Origin: Nemopilema nomurai
Taxonomy: Eukaryota > Cnidaria > Scyphozoa > Rhizostomeae > Rhizostomatidae
Direction: 5' to 3'
Assembly (NCBI GenBank): GCA_003864495.1
Contig: PEDN01001373.1
Coordinates: 161,709-225,708 of the forward strand
DNA: 64,000 bases
Under the pieces are notes generated by a model. That model did no database searches, had not been told where the DNA came from, and was given only the letters and a program-made list of their open reading frames with translations. Within the stretch, counting starts at the first letter, position 1; each line of letters begins with the position of its first letter. Both the position numbers and the translations under genes were made by a program. This document shows positions 1-9,479 of the stretch, one piece after another.

Positions 1-80
1 ACTGCAAAAATTTTTGGACGGTTTAATTTTTGGACAAAACCTCTGTCCGAAAATTTAACCGTCCGAAAATTTTGGGGGTA
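1..80. repeat. Imperfect inverted repeat (hairpin) with GTCCGAAA motifs
   Basis: Positions 11-35 and 45-69 are inverted copies of each other (about 22 of 25 bases) with a 9-base loop. Each arm holds two copies of the motif GTCCGAAA or its complement. The same motif is arrayed at 27367-27458 next to the pogo-like transposase. This could be a DNA-transposon terminus or a small foldback element, but the window edge cuts off its context. Confidence 0.6.
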
Positions 81-200
81 TATAATATATACGGTATTAG
101 GCCCTTCTTATGCTAATAGAGTATCAAATAGAAAAAACAAACCTTATGTATGAGGCTTACCATATTATCTTCTTTAAGAGCAAATTATAAATATAATATT

Positions 201-403
201 TTAATCTTCATCATCAAACATAATAATGCAATCATCGTCCTCTTCACTGTCCGTCTTCTCCTCCCAACCTTCTTCAGACAAGTCGTAATTGCGGTCAACC
301 AAATCTTTCATTCTCAATAAGTGCAGTCCTTTTTCAAATACTATTGTGAACGTCACTTGTAAAACAATTTTGATTCCACCTTTAGGAAATTCTTTAAGTC
401 TGC
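201..403 (-). pseudogene. Orphan C-terminal coding tail, acidic end
   Basis: Read on the minus strand, about 66 codons stay open down to a TAA at 201-203. The end is very acidic (a run of D/E followed by CIIMFDDED), like the C-termini of many transposase-type proteins. The upstream side meets a TGA near 405-410 and runs into the LINE that starts about 383 on the plus strand. I do not recognise the family; it may be the last exon of a transposon gene truncated by the LINE insertion. Confidence 0.35.
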
Positions 404-2284
404 TCTCTCATCAAGACGGCCAAAAGACGTATGGAAGACCATTCACAGAGTATTAAACCCTAGCCCTCAACCAATAAGAGCGAATGTTAGTGATCTCAAT
501 AAGAACTTCAACAGCAGAGCTGAAAGAATCCTGGAATGTTCACCATCAAATAAAGATGACTTATTTAAAACTGTAGAAGGGCTACAATGCCAGGATAACA
601 GTTTTACTTTGGCACCTGTTACTCACAATGAAGTTTTAAATACAATAAAGCTCCTAAGAAGCGATTGTTCCACTGGTCATGACCAAATTCCCACACAATT
701 TATAAAACCGATTGCCGAGTTTCTTGCATCTCCTTTGTGTCATATCATCAACACCTGTATTCAATCGTCAGCTTTTCCAACGAAATAGAAAATAGCTCGA
801 ATTTCCCCGATTCCAAAGGTAGATTATCCAAGAGCAAACGATGACTATAGACCTGTTTCGATATTGCCAGTGCTGTCTAAAATTTTCGAACGTTTGGTAC
901 AAAATCATATTTTTTTATTTTATTGAGAAAGAACAAATTCTAAACGAAAAAATTTGCGGATTCAGGAAAGGACACTCGACTCTAACTGCGTTACTCGGTA
1001 TTAGAGATATGATAGTGCAGGCCATGGGAAGAGGTGAAATTACATTAATGGTTCTTGCAGACTTTTCCAAAGCGTTTGATACAATTGATTACAAAACTTT
1101 GCTTTACAAGATGCATGCGCTAAAGTTTTCAAATTCTTTCTTGAAATGGCTGGTAAACTACCTTCATAACCGTTAACAGTTTGTTCAAGTGGATGATAAA
1201 ATGTCAGAACTGATACAGACTAGATTCGGTGTACCACAGGGATCAATACTGGGTCCTGTTTTGTTTAACCTGTATGTTACTGATCTTCAAGGTCAAATCG
1301 AACAGCCTTGTTTTCAATATGCTGATGATACAACAATTATCGTACAAGGAAGACCAAAGAACTGTTGCTCCCTTGAGAATGCCATGAACAGGGACCTAAT
1401 AAAGCTAAATTCGTGGTCGGCATCTGCTAATGCTGCCCTAAATCCAAAAAGACGAAGGACATGCTTCTTAGCACAAAGCAGCTATCGTGTCATCACAATC
1501 TCGATGATTGTACTCCTGCGCTAAAAGTTGGACAACAGCCAATTGAACGTGAAAAGTCAGCAAAATTACTAGGTGTTATCTTAGACCAGCATCTTTTGTG
1601 GGAAGACCACATAAACAAGACAACATCATTCTGTTTTGGAGCTCTTGCCATAGTAAAAAAATTTAAAAATATAATGACACTAAAACTGAAAAAGCAAGTT
1701 GCTGAGTTGCTAATATTATCCAAAATGGATTATGCCGATGTCGTATTTCATCCTCTTCATTAAAGACAAAAACGAATACAAAAGGTGGAGAATGCAGCTG
1801 CAAGTTTTGTTCTAGGCCGTTACGTTAACGAAAAGGATATCATATCATTAGGCTGGTTACCTATGAAAGAGAGACGAGAATGGCACCTTGTGAAGCTGGC
1901 TTTTAATTATATAACAGATCAAAACAAACCAGCATATATTGACATATCATTAAAAGAAAACAGTAAACATCTAAGATCAAACTCTGCACCACAAATTGCA
2001 ACTACAACAAATTCTAAAATTTTGAGGAACAGTGCAGCTGAAATCTTTGACAAGATGCCAAATGCAATAAGAAATTCAGAAACGAAAGCCGAATTCTTAT
2101 CAAAATCTAAAGAACATTCTGTTACTGAAGCAAAAAAGAGACTTTTAATTTGATCCATAAAGAGAAGAACCTAACTTGTATATCCATTGTATATTTTATG
2201 ATATTTAAACTATTTTAATCGTTACATCGTGTAGTATTTAACGACCAGATGAAGAGCCACCCTGTGGAGATACTGGTCATGATC

Positions 2285-2317
<33 letters not shown>

Positions 2318-2318
2318 C
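383..2318 (+). mobile_element. 5'-truncated CR1/jockey-type LINE (RT pseudogene)
   Basis: A reverse-transcriptase reading frame can be followed through several breaks. Landmarks in order: a pre-RT segment (from about 383), GFRKGHST (about 958), DFSKAFDTID (about 1060), GVPQGSILGPVLFNLY (about 1228), the catalytic YADD (1318-1329), a thumb segment, and the C-terminal LGWLPMKERREWHLVKL block (about 1850), with the stop at 2151-2153. Breaks seen: TAG 786-788, a frameshift in the T-run near 905-925, TAA 1174-1176, a frameshift near 1450-1465 and TAA 1761-1763. The element ends in an (ATT)n tail at about 2286-2317, typical of CR1/jockey-type 3' ends. The endonuclease domain is absent (5' truncation). 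It is not functional. Confidence 0.85.
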
Positions 2319-2329
2319 GTTAGGCCGCC

Positions 2330-4345
2330 ATACTTGGCGCTGTAGGAAAAGTGTCGACAACAATGGTACTGGCCCGAACGGAGCAATTAACATGCCTTTG
2401 ATCGACAATGGAATTGAACCTCCCGTTAACAGTCAAGTGAAATGCTGTTGTGGCAAGATTTGCAAAGGAATCAAAGGATTGAAATTACATCAACGCAGTT
2501 GCAGGGTCATTACCGGTTTTGACAAAGATTGTTTGAAGAGGTTGCCGATAATTTGCCAGACACAAATACGGGTCAGGATACGTTACCTGAGGAGATAATT
2601 GATTTAAAACCCGGTGTACGTCTCCCAAAAGCAGATGAGCAGTGGAAACTTGCGAATCAGTTCTTCCATTCAATTTTATCGAATTTCACTCTCCGTCAGG
2701 ATTCGATTGGTGAAGCCATCATCCACATGAATGAAGTCATCTTTAATTATTGTAAAGACACATATGGGTTTCAAGAGAACAATTCAAACACAGGACTCGT
2801 CGAAAAGTATCAACATCATAGCCTCAAAAACTTGAAAAAGACCTGAAATTACTTAAGGATAGTCATGCTTTGTTAGACGAAATACGATACGTCTCCCGTC
2901 TCTTACGTAGCAAACTTGCTAAGAAAACATCTACTATCACTTCCTGTGAAACACTTGACCATGATCTTTCTATTTCTAAAAATTTCTGGGGTTATGTTAA
3001 ACGCTTTCTACAAAAGAAACCTTTCCTTCTTCCATCGTTCTCACTAGAGCGTTGCAAACCATTCTTTAAAGAAACACTCTCTGCTAAGCATCCAAACAAA
3101 GAGTTTCCCATTCCATCTTGGATTCCTTCCTTCAGTAATCCTACTCATCCTTTTCATTCAGATCCTCCTCCGTACCAAAAGATAACCTCCATTATCCGTC
3201 GCATGAAATCCTCTAGCTCTCCTTGTCCAATTGACAAAATATCAGTGATTTGATTCAAACGCTGTCCTTATCTTCGCTCTTTCTTAACTGATTTGATTCG
3301 CTTAATCTGGTTATCTGGACATGTCCCATCGGAATGGAAAAAAGCTTGCACTATATTAATACACGAAAAAGGAGATACAGAGGACCCCTCAAACTTCAGG
3401 CCTATCACTCTCCAATCGGTCCCACTAAAAATCTTCACATCTTGCCTCTGAGATTCTATATTTGATTTTCTCAAACAAAATAGTTTCATAGAACATCAGA
3501 TTCAAAAAGGTTTTACCCATCAGATATCTGGTACAATAGAACGAATAAAACAACGGCCTTTAGTCATAACATTATTGGATCTAAAAAATGCCTTCGGAGA
3601 GGTTCATCACAATCTGTTCTGTCTTATCACCACGTACCAGAAAACATCCAGTCCCTGATTTCAAGTCTCTACATAAATTTTAAAACCTCTATTATCACAG
3701 ATAAATTTGTTACCCCTGCTATTCCTGTTAAACGTGGAGTTCTTCAAGGAGATTGCCTCAGTCCCCTTCTATTTAACATGTGCTTTAACACTTTTATTCA
3801 ATACATAAAGGCAGAAAAATTCAAACAACTTGGTTTCTCTCCCCATAGCCACCCAGACTGTATGTTTACCCCAGAGCACTGGTTTCATTTTGCAGACGAT
3901 GCTGCAGCCATTACAAACAGGGAGAAAGAAAACCAGCTACTCTTAAACTGCTTTACAAGATGGTGTCAATGGTCTAACATGATAATAAGAGTAGACACAT
4001 GCACACCCTTTGGTATTAAAAAATTCTCAACACGCTCCCTACAATATCAGCCAAAGCTCTTCATCAATAATGAAATGGTCCCTCCTGTCCTAACTGGAGA
4101 GTCTTTTAAGTATCAGCTCCATCTTCACAGAACTCCTAACGCAAATTGATTCTTTACCTCTCCATCCAAAGAAGCTCCTTCTTTATAACAGCTATCTTCT
4201 CTCACAAGTTTCGTAGCACCTCACAGTAGCCGATCTATCAAAAACCTGGATCGTCGAAAACCTTGATAATCAAGTTTCTGCATTTATCCGCCGTTTTTTT
4301 GACAGAATAATGCCACTTAAAGTACCACTGAAACGCAAGCAATCC
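2330..4345 (+). mobile_element. Decayed non-LTR retrotransposon (R2-like annotation group)
   Basis: A C2H2-like finger (CCCGKICKGIKGLKLHQRSC, about 2440-2500) precedes a broken reverse transcriptase. Recognisable blocks are SSSSPCPIDKIS (about 3210), a palm segment with LVITLLDLKNAFGEVHHNL (about 3560-3620), RGVLQGDCLSPLLFN (about 3732-3777) and the catalytic FADD (about 3891-3902). A thumb segment fades out near 4340. There are many frameshifts and stops, for example at 2598, 2846, 3253, about 3450 and 4149. Related proteins are common in anthozoan genomes, where they are labelled R2-type reverse transcriptase. No 3' tail or target duplication was found, so the ends are approximate. Confidence 0.75.
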
Positions 4346-5036
4346 ACCTCTTTTCGCAACTATCACAGCGGGGTAAAGACAAACTTTCACAGCGAAATTT
4401 ACGAGGTGATTTACCTTATTTTCAACATTATTTAATTGAATATAGATGTTTTAGATGCTTACACTTGTTTTTAATTACTTTTTATTGTTTACAGATGATT
4501 TTTTAATTACTTGCAATAGTTTTAAGGCATTTTTTTAAATTGTTTCCTACCTGAAGCGAAATAGGCTGGTCACCACGACTAGACACTTTTAAGTGAGGTA
4601 TAGGGGTGTCGAGAGACGTCGCTTCAGGTGCCTTAGGTTATTGGATTGGTGTGCTTACAATCCCCCGTTTGATACTTAGTACTGGCCTTAGTCTATTGAC
4701 TTTGTACACATGAGTATTGAATAGTCATCTTGATGAGGTCTAAAGATGTGCACGGCGAGCGTTTGTCATACTGGTCAATTACTAGGAAACAATTAGATGT
4801 TTTATCTTTTTATTTTGCTGATTTATTTTGCTGATTTATTCCCCGATTTATTCCTTGATTTATTTCCTGATTTATTCCAAAGCATATAACAATTTAATAA
4901 GCACCACCATATCATTTTTAGATTAAGAATAGATTATTCAAATACGGAAAACACCCAAAGCGGATATTCATTGAGGTCGCGAAGATCAATTAGTCAAAGG
5001 ATGCGGTAAGTACATCATTACTTCAACATTTTTTTT
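4346..5036. other. No gene seen; contains an 11-bp perfect inverted repeat
   Basis: AT-rich DNA without a supported coding region. The only structure I see is an inverted repeat at 4549-4559 and 4619-4629, listed separately. Confidence 0.5.
4549..4629. repeat. Perfect 11-bp inverted repeat enclosing a nested stem
   Basis: ACCTGAAGCGA at 4549-4559 is perfectly complementary to TCGCTTCAGGT at 4619-4629. Inside lie a further pair (AGACAC against GTGTCG) and a short palindrome (CACTTTTAAGTG). The 81-base segment could fold as a long RNA or DNA hairpin. I do not recognise a known RNA family. Confidence 0.5.
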
Positions 5037-5131
5037 TAATTTTTCAATCGTTAATTTTTCAATCATTAATTTTTCAATCATTAATTTTTCAATCATTAAT
5101 TTTTCAATCATTAATTTTTCAATCATTAAAT
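5037..5131. repeat. 16-bp tandem repeat, about 6 copies
   Basis: The unit TTAATTTTTCAATCAT is repeated about six times with one early G/A variant. It is a simple AT-rich minisatellite with no evident coding. Confidence 0.9.
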
Positions 5132-5299
5132 TTTCGCGTGATGCATCAACATTAGTGGTAGGATTGAGTAATTTTAGAAACAGATTGTAATAGTAGGTTA
5201 TTTTACTTCTACTTATACTAAAATTTTAAGGTCGCCTAGCAACAATCTATTGTTCTCCACCTGCCCTGAATTGGGCCCCTGAAATGGAAAGAAATACTT

Positions 5300-6800
5300 G
5301 ACGGATTTTCGAAATGCCTTCGCCGATCTCTTCCACAGACATCCCTACGATTCAGAATTTGTTTTTTTCCCGAAGATTCCACGATTTTCTACCGAAATTT
5401 CGCGTTTTTCCTGCACCGCCGTTTGTTTACGTCGCACTCTTCTCGCTCTGGCGCCCCCACCGCAAACCCTGCTTCCCCCGTTTCTTTACCACTCGCTTCG
5501 TAGTGCATCCGTCTTTGATCTTGCGTGGTTTTTTTTCAAATTGTTTTCGATTTTCCACCGAAATTTTCGCTACCCCCGGCACGGTGTCGATGCCGTCGAC
5601 CTTTTACGTTCGTTTTTCTCCTAAACGGTTCGTGCCACGCTTCCCGTTTGCTAGTGGTAGGGTTCACCCGAAGTGCCTCTGTTTGGATATCTGGTTTTTC
5701 TTCCAATATTTGCAAGCGGTTTCTCAAAATTCGCTGTTTTTTCTTACCATTCGTGGCTCCAAGACCGCGGGGAGAAAATTGCCTTCCCTCATCGACTAGC
5801 TGAAACACGATCACGTGCCGCTGCCTGTCGATTCCATTGGCTAGCATTACAATGGACGTCAAAGCGACGGCCTCTCCACCAATCAAAATGCAAGCTATCA
5901 TCCCACGTGACGGTGCAGGGGGAAGACAGCAGCGTGCCTGAAATCTGGCACATTCGATGCTTACTGCCCGCGGAATTTGGTCGTGCTTATTATCGGAGCT
6001 GCTGTCATGCTTATTATCGGAGCTGCTGTCGTGCTTATTATCGGAGCTGCTGTCGTGCACTGTGCTGCTGCATTTTTTGGGAGTTTTGCCATTGAAAGCT
6101 GGCTTGCAGTAAGTACTTTTCGTTTTTCTTTTCGATATGACGATAATCTTGATGTTAAACTAAGTTTCCGTTCTTTTTTGTCGATTTTTCCAATGCATCC
6201 GCCACGAAATATTTGCTATCCACGAGCTTGCTTGCTTGCTTTCTAGAAGCTTCTATTACTACTCAATTGATTGCTTATTTAAAATGATACGAAAGGGTAG
6301 CTGATTTTCCTCATTTTAGTGGAGAAATCGAGCCGAAACTCCCGGTAGCAGGAGAAGAACTCGCGAGGAACGGCAGGCACGCCCCCGCCTGATCCTCTCA
6401 CTGCCTGGAAGATCTTGAAAACGTCGTGACCTCCAAATCGAATCAAAGTAAGTTTGTTTTGTTGCTTTACGATCGTTGTTTTTCTGGTTTTTTTCTCTCG
6501 AGAAGCCAGCAGCTTTTGTGCTAGATTTTCGCACCTGGCTGATTGATCTGTTGACCTCCTTCCGCCATGCCCTGAGGGCGTTTTTCACTCTAAATAGCTC
6601 TAAATAGCTTTAGCAATAAACAGCATGTTTTATGAATTCTGAAATCAGTAACTGCTGCTGTTTTTTGGCCTTTTTCGATTGCGTTTTTAAGCTCTCCTTT
6701 CTACCGAGTTTTCCTTTCTTGCAGGGTCATCGCGTGGCGTCAAATGTTATCCACTGTTGCCTTGCTGGGACGTAGAAAGGAAGAGCAAGAGCTCCGTTTT
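5300..6800 (+). other. CpG-rich stretch with a candidate spliced transcript
   Basis: This stretch is clearly richer in CpG than its surroundings. Splice-like signals are consistent on the plus strand: a GTAAGT donor after 6108, a pyrimidine-rich TTTTAG acceptor before 6320, a GTAAGT donor after 6447, and a TTTCTTGCAG acceptor before 6725. The middle exon (6320-6447) has stops in all three frames, so if transcribed it is a UTR or a non-coding RNA. A 22-base motif near 5385 recurs near 5549. No protein is supported. Confidence 0.35.
5983..6054. repeat. 24-bp tandem repeat, 3 copies
   Basis: Three near-identical 24-base copies (GTGCTTATTATCGGAGCTGC and four more bases), differing only in the first base of copy 2. 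The period is a multiple of three, so all frames stay open across it; I see no evidence that it is translated. Confidence 0.9.
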
Positions 6801-8230
6801 TAATAGACGAGAAACTACCGTACGAACTTTAAAAGCCCTACGTTTTTATATTGTATGTATTTAATTTTCTTGGTGGATGACGATGCATGGTTTTCGATTT
6901 GACGTTTACTCATTCTCGCGTTGTTTCTTTAGTGTTGGTAGCGTTGTTGAGATTTTTGAAACTGTAGAATTAATTTGGTGCCTATTGGTGGCAATAGTCA
7001 GTTTTTGACTGCTACAGAGGCAGTTTTCATGTGTGCTAAGTTTCATTTTGTAAGCTAGAGATTTCGTGTCACGGTGTTTTCTTTAAATTACACTAAACTC
7101 TTACGACAGCGTAGCGAGCTAATGAACAAAAAGCTTTTCCATAGGACGGTTGAAAACGTGAAAATAACAACGGGGCAATTTTTATGTTTGTGTGTTGGCC
7201 AAGGGGTCGCTTTTCGGCATGGCAGAGCCCCCGAAGTCATTTAAACAAGAATCGATTGGATTGACGATGTTTTTCAGTTTTTGTCTGTAAAAGTAACTGG
7301 GTTCGGCAGAGATTTTCCACTATACACTTTGCAAGAACTAAAGGGCAGGCTTCGCAAGGTCAAATTTAGCGGATTTCGAAGTTTCGCCAGTCGTAAATTG
7401 TTCAAGTAGAGTCGGAGCCGATTCAGGGGCAACATAGGAATCAATTTAGACAACGATACGAAGCAGTTCTAGCTTGCTTCACTGCAGGTTGATCAGGTAA
7501 AAGAAAAATATTTTTCTTGTGGTCAACTGTTCTTCGATGGGGAATTGACAGTGTAACCCTCATACGATTTTAAGCTTAAACCGCCCTCAATTTCCAAAAC
7601 TAACTATGATAAAGACAGCGGCCATGTAATCTACCCATGTTGTGTTGTTTGTTTCATGCGGAGGTCGCTTGGCTCACTGGAACAAGGTTCCTTGAAGGGT
7701 GTCAACATTAACGAGTTGTCAATTTGATTGATTGCCGCCTCTGGACACCATCAAACTGCAATGGGACGTGCACTCGACCTTGCATGTGCAAGTAACCGAA
7801 GTCGATTCTACATCTCAACTTGGTTTTGAAACCATTTACTACTGCTTTTGCCGCACAAAGTTGAAAAATAAAGCAGTGAAGCTAAAAGTGACTTGAATAA
7901 CGAATCACTCCAAATGCCCCCTCCGAGCGTGCTCGCCCAAATATTTACTGACAAAAATATGCGTTTGAAATAAAAATATGTATAAGGCTACGTAAATGAA
8001 ATCGATGGCTGTGCGTGATTAAAATAATTTGATATTTAGGTTCACGATAGACCATGTCACGCAAATAGAATATATTCCAGTAAAACTTTGAAGACAACTT
8101 TCACCATAGATAAACAATATATTGGTAAAACAGAAGATTAGCCCCAAAAACCCCTTCTGTGGAAATAGAATTGCCCCTTAAAACTACCCCAAAACAAATT
8201 AGGCAGATTAGCCTCGGCAAGACAAGAGCC
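6801..8230. other. No gene seen
   Basis: About 1.4 kb without a supported reading frame, RNA gene or strong repeat on either strand. The left end of the Polinton may lie in its last few hundred bases, but I could not find a terminal inverted repeat. Confidence 0.4.
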
Positions 8231-8330
8231 TTGCATCGAGAGCAAAAATGACGTAATGCACAGCCATGCACCGCACACTTGAAAGGAAAGTTGTCAACGA
8301 CAAAATGACGTCATTTTTGCTCTGGATGCG
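8231..8330. promoter_or_regulatory. 22-bp imperfect palindrome with TGACGTCA (CRE/ATF-like)
   Basis: GCATCGAGAGCAAAAATGAC at 8231 and its inverted partner ending near 8330 pair over about 22 bases with one mismatch. The right arm contains the full TGACGTCA octamer and the left arm TGACGTAA. ACGTCA is also the core of the shared Polinton promoter module. The arms flank and overlap the start of the RING-like frame, so the true start codon could be 8302 or lie further downstream. Confidence 0.5.
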
Positions 8331-8997
8331 GAGTTGGAGGAGCTTGGAAGGCAAGCAGCTCGTATTCAGAGGAGGAGGAGTAGGAGAAGGTCACGAGCCG
8401 CAACATTTTTTCGATTGGCACAGCAGCGACTGCGAGAAGAGGGATTCCCCAAGGACATCCCAAAGGTCACCACCTCTCACCATCCTCCGGCTGCAGCAGC
8501 GACGATTTGAGGAGGGGGTTTCCCCAATAACATCGCCACCAAGATCACCACCAGCATCACCAACATCGCCACCAAGATTGCCACCAGCATCACCAACATG
8601 GATGCCCATATCACCAGTTCGAATTGCTTCGGATGATGACGATGATGTTGTCGATGATGTTGGTGGGGAGGTTACAGTGGAATCAGCAGCAACCCAACCT
8701 CCAAGTATGGAGGTTATGGTGGAGACGGCGACGTTGAAGATCAGGGTGACAGAGGCAAATTTGTTAAAGACACAGATATTTCTAGATGGAGCTAAGTGCC
8801 CCATTTGTATGGAGGGGCATTCTGATGCATCCTCCTCGAAATGTATATATCGGTGTAGCAGCTGCAACACCGATTACCACGACACGTGCCTGCTGTCGTG
8901 GACAACAAATGCAGGCACGTGTCCCACATGCCGAGCAGTGGAGGATAGGGACTGCATATTCGCAAGAATAAAAATGGTCATGCCATATCACAAATGA
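8266..8997 (+). CDS. C4HC3 RING-like zinc-finger protein (accessory gene)
   Basis: Up to 243 codons. Residues 60-150 are low-complexity Pro/Ser/Thr-rich with an acidic run. The C-terminal part has eight zinc ligands: C178-x2-C181, C197-x2-C200, H205-x2-C208 and C219-x2-C222, followed by basic residues. The 'CL..W' and 'CP.CR' features favour a RING-type E3 ubiquitin ligase; the spacing between ligands 3 and 5 is PHD-like. In the first third another frame (about 8323-8510) looks equally protein-like and basic, and a roughly 45-bp segment near 8425 recurs near 8497, so the N-terminus may be frameshifted. Start 8266 or 8302 (ATG). It lies upstream of the polymerase on the same strand and is probably an accessory gene of the Polinton (inference). 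Confidence 0.6.
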   Translation: MHRTLERKVVNDKMTSFLLWMRSWRSLEGKQLVFRGGGVGEGHEPQHFFDWHSSDCEKRDSPRTSQRSPPLTILRLQQRRFEEGVSPITSPPRSPPASPTSPPRLPPASPTWMPISPVRIASDDDDDVVDDVGGEVTVESAATQPPSMEVMVETATLKIRVTEANLLKTQIFLDGAKCPICMEGHSDASSSKCIYRCSSCNTDYHDTCLLSWTTNAGTCPTCRAVEDRDCIFARIKMVMPYHK

Positions 8998-9179
8998 ACA
9001 ACAGAACAGCAGCTAGGCTGCTCTATTATAATGATAATGTTAATATACCATTTTGGCATCCCATCTACAATTCAGACAGTTTTTAGAATTATTCATGGTT
9101 TTTAAGTTATTCATATTTTTTTCAGTCTCTACATGCCTACAAATGCATAGACATATATAGGAATAGCTGATAAGTAATG

Positions 9180-9395
9180 AAGCCATTCGAACTGCTAGCA
9201 CAGTATTTCGAACAATTGATGTGATATTTCGAATTTTTGACGCAAAAATCGAATGGATGATGTAATAGTCTAAAAATAGAATTGAGTCATGTAGGAGTTG
9301 ACATGACAATCGAACACCAAAAGCTAAAACTGATTCTGATTGGTTGATTTTAACATCGAAGCTGTCGTGATATTCGAATGTCTAAGATATATAAG
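9180..9395 (+). promoter_or_regulatory. Polymerase-gene promoter: TTCGAA cluster, inverted CCAAT, TATA
   Basis: Three TTCGAA-type hexamers near 9186-9235, ATTCTGATTGGTT (inverse CCAAT box) at 9333-9345, and CGAATGTCTAAGATATATAA at 9375-9394 including the TATA box. The last 20-mer is found exactly, inverted, at 24341-24360. The polymerase ATG follows the TATA box by about 90 bases. Confidence 0.7.
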
Positions 9396-9479
9396 TAGAC
9401 ACACAAACAGCAAAAATCAGTTTGAATGTAAAGTACAAAGAGTAAGCATCAAAAAGTAAGCATCAAAAAGAGTAAGAAG

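Noticed and set aside
5536..6060. Minus-strand 174-codon frame with HDSSSDNK repeats
   Set aside because: The repeats come from the 24-bp tandem repeat at 5983-6054; composition and lack of homology argue against a gene. Several frames are open in this CpG-rich area by chance.
8231..8330. The 22-bp palindrome as the Polinton terminal inverted repeat
   Set aside because: Both arms lie within 100 bases and no copy occurs near 25.9-26.2 kb, so it cannot be the pair of element ends.
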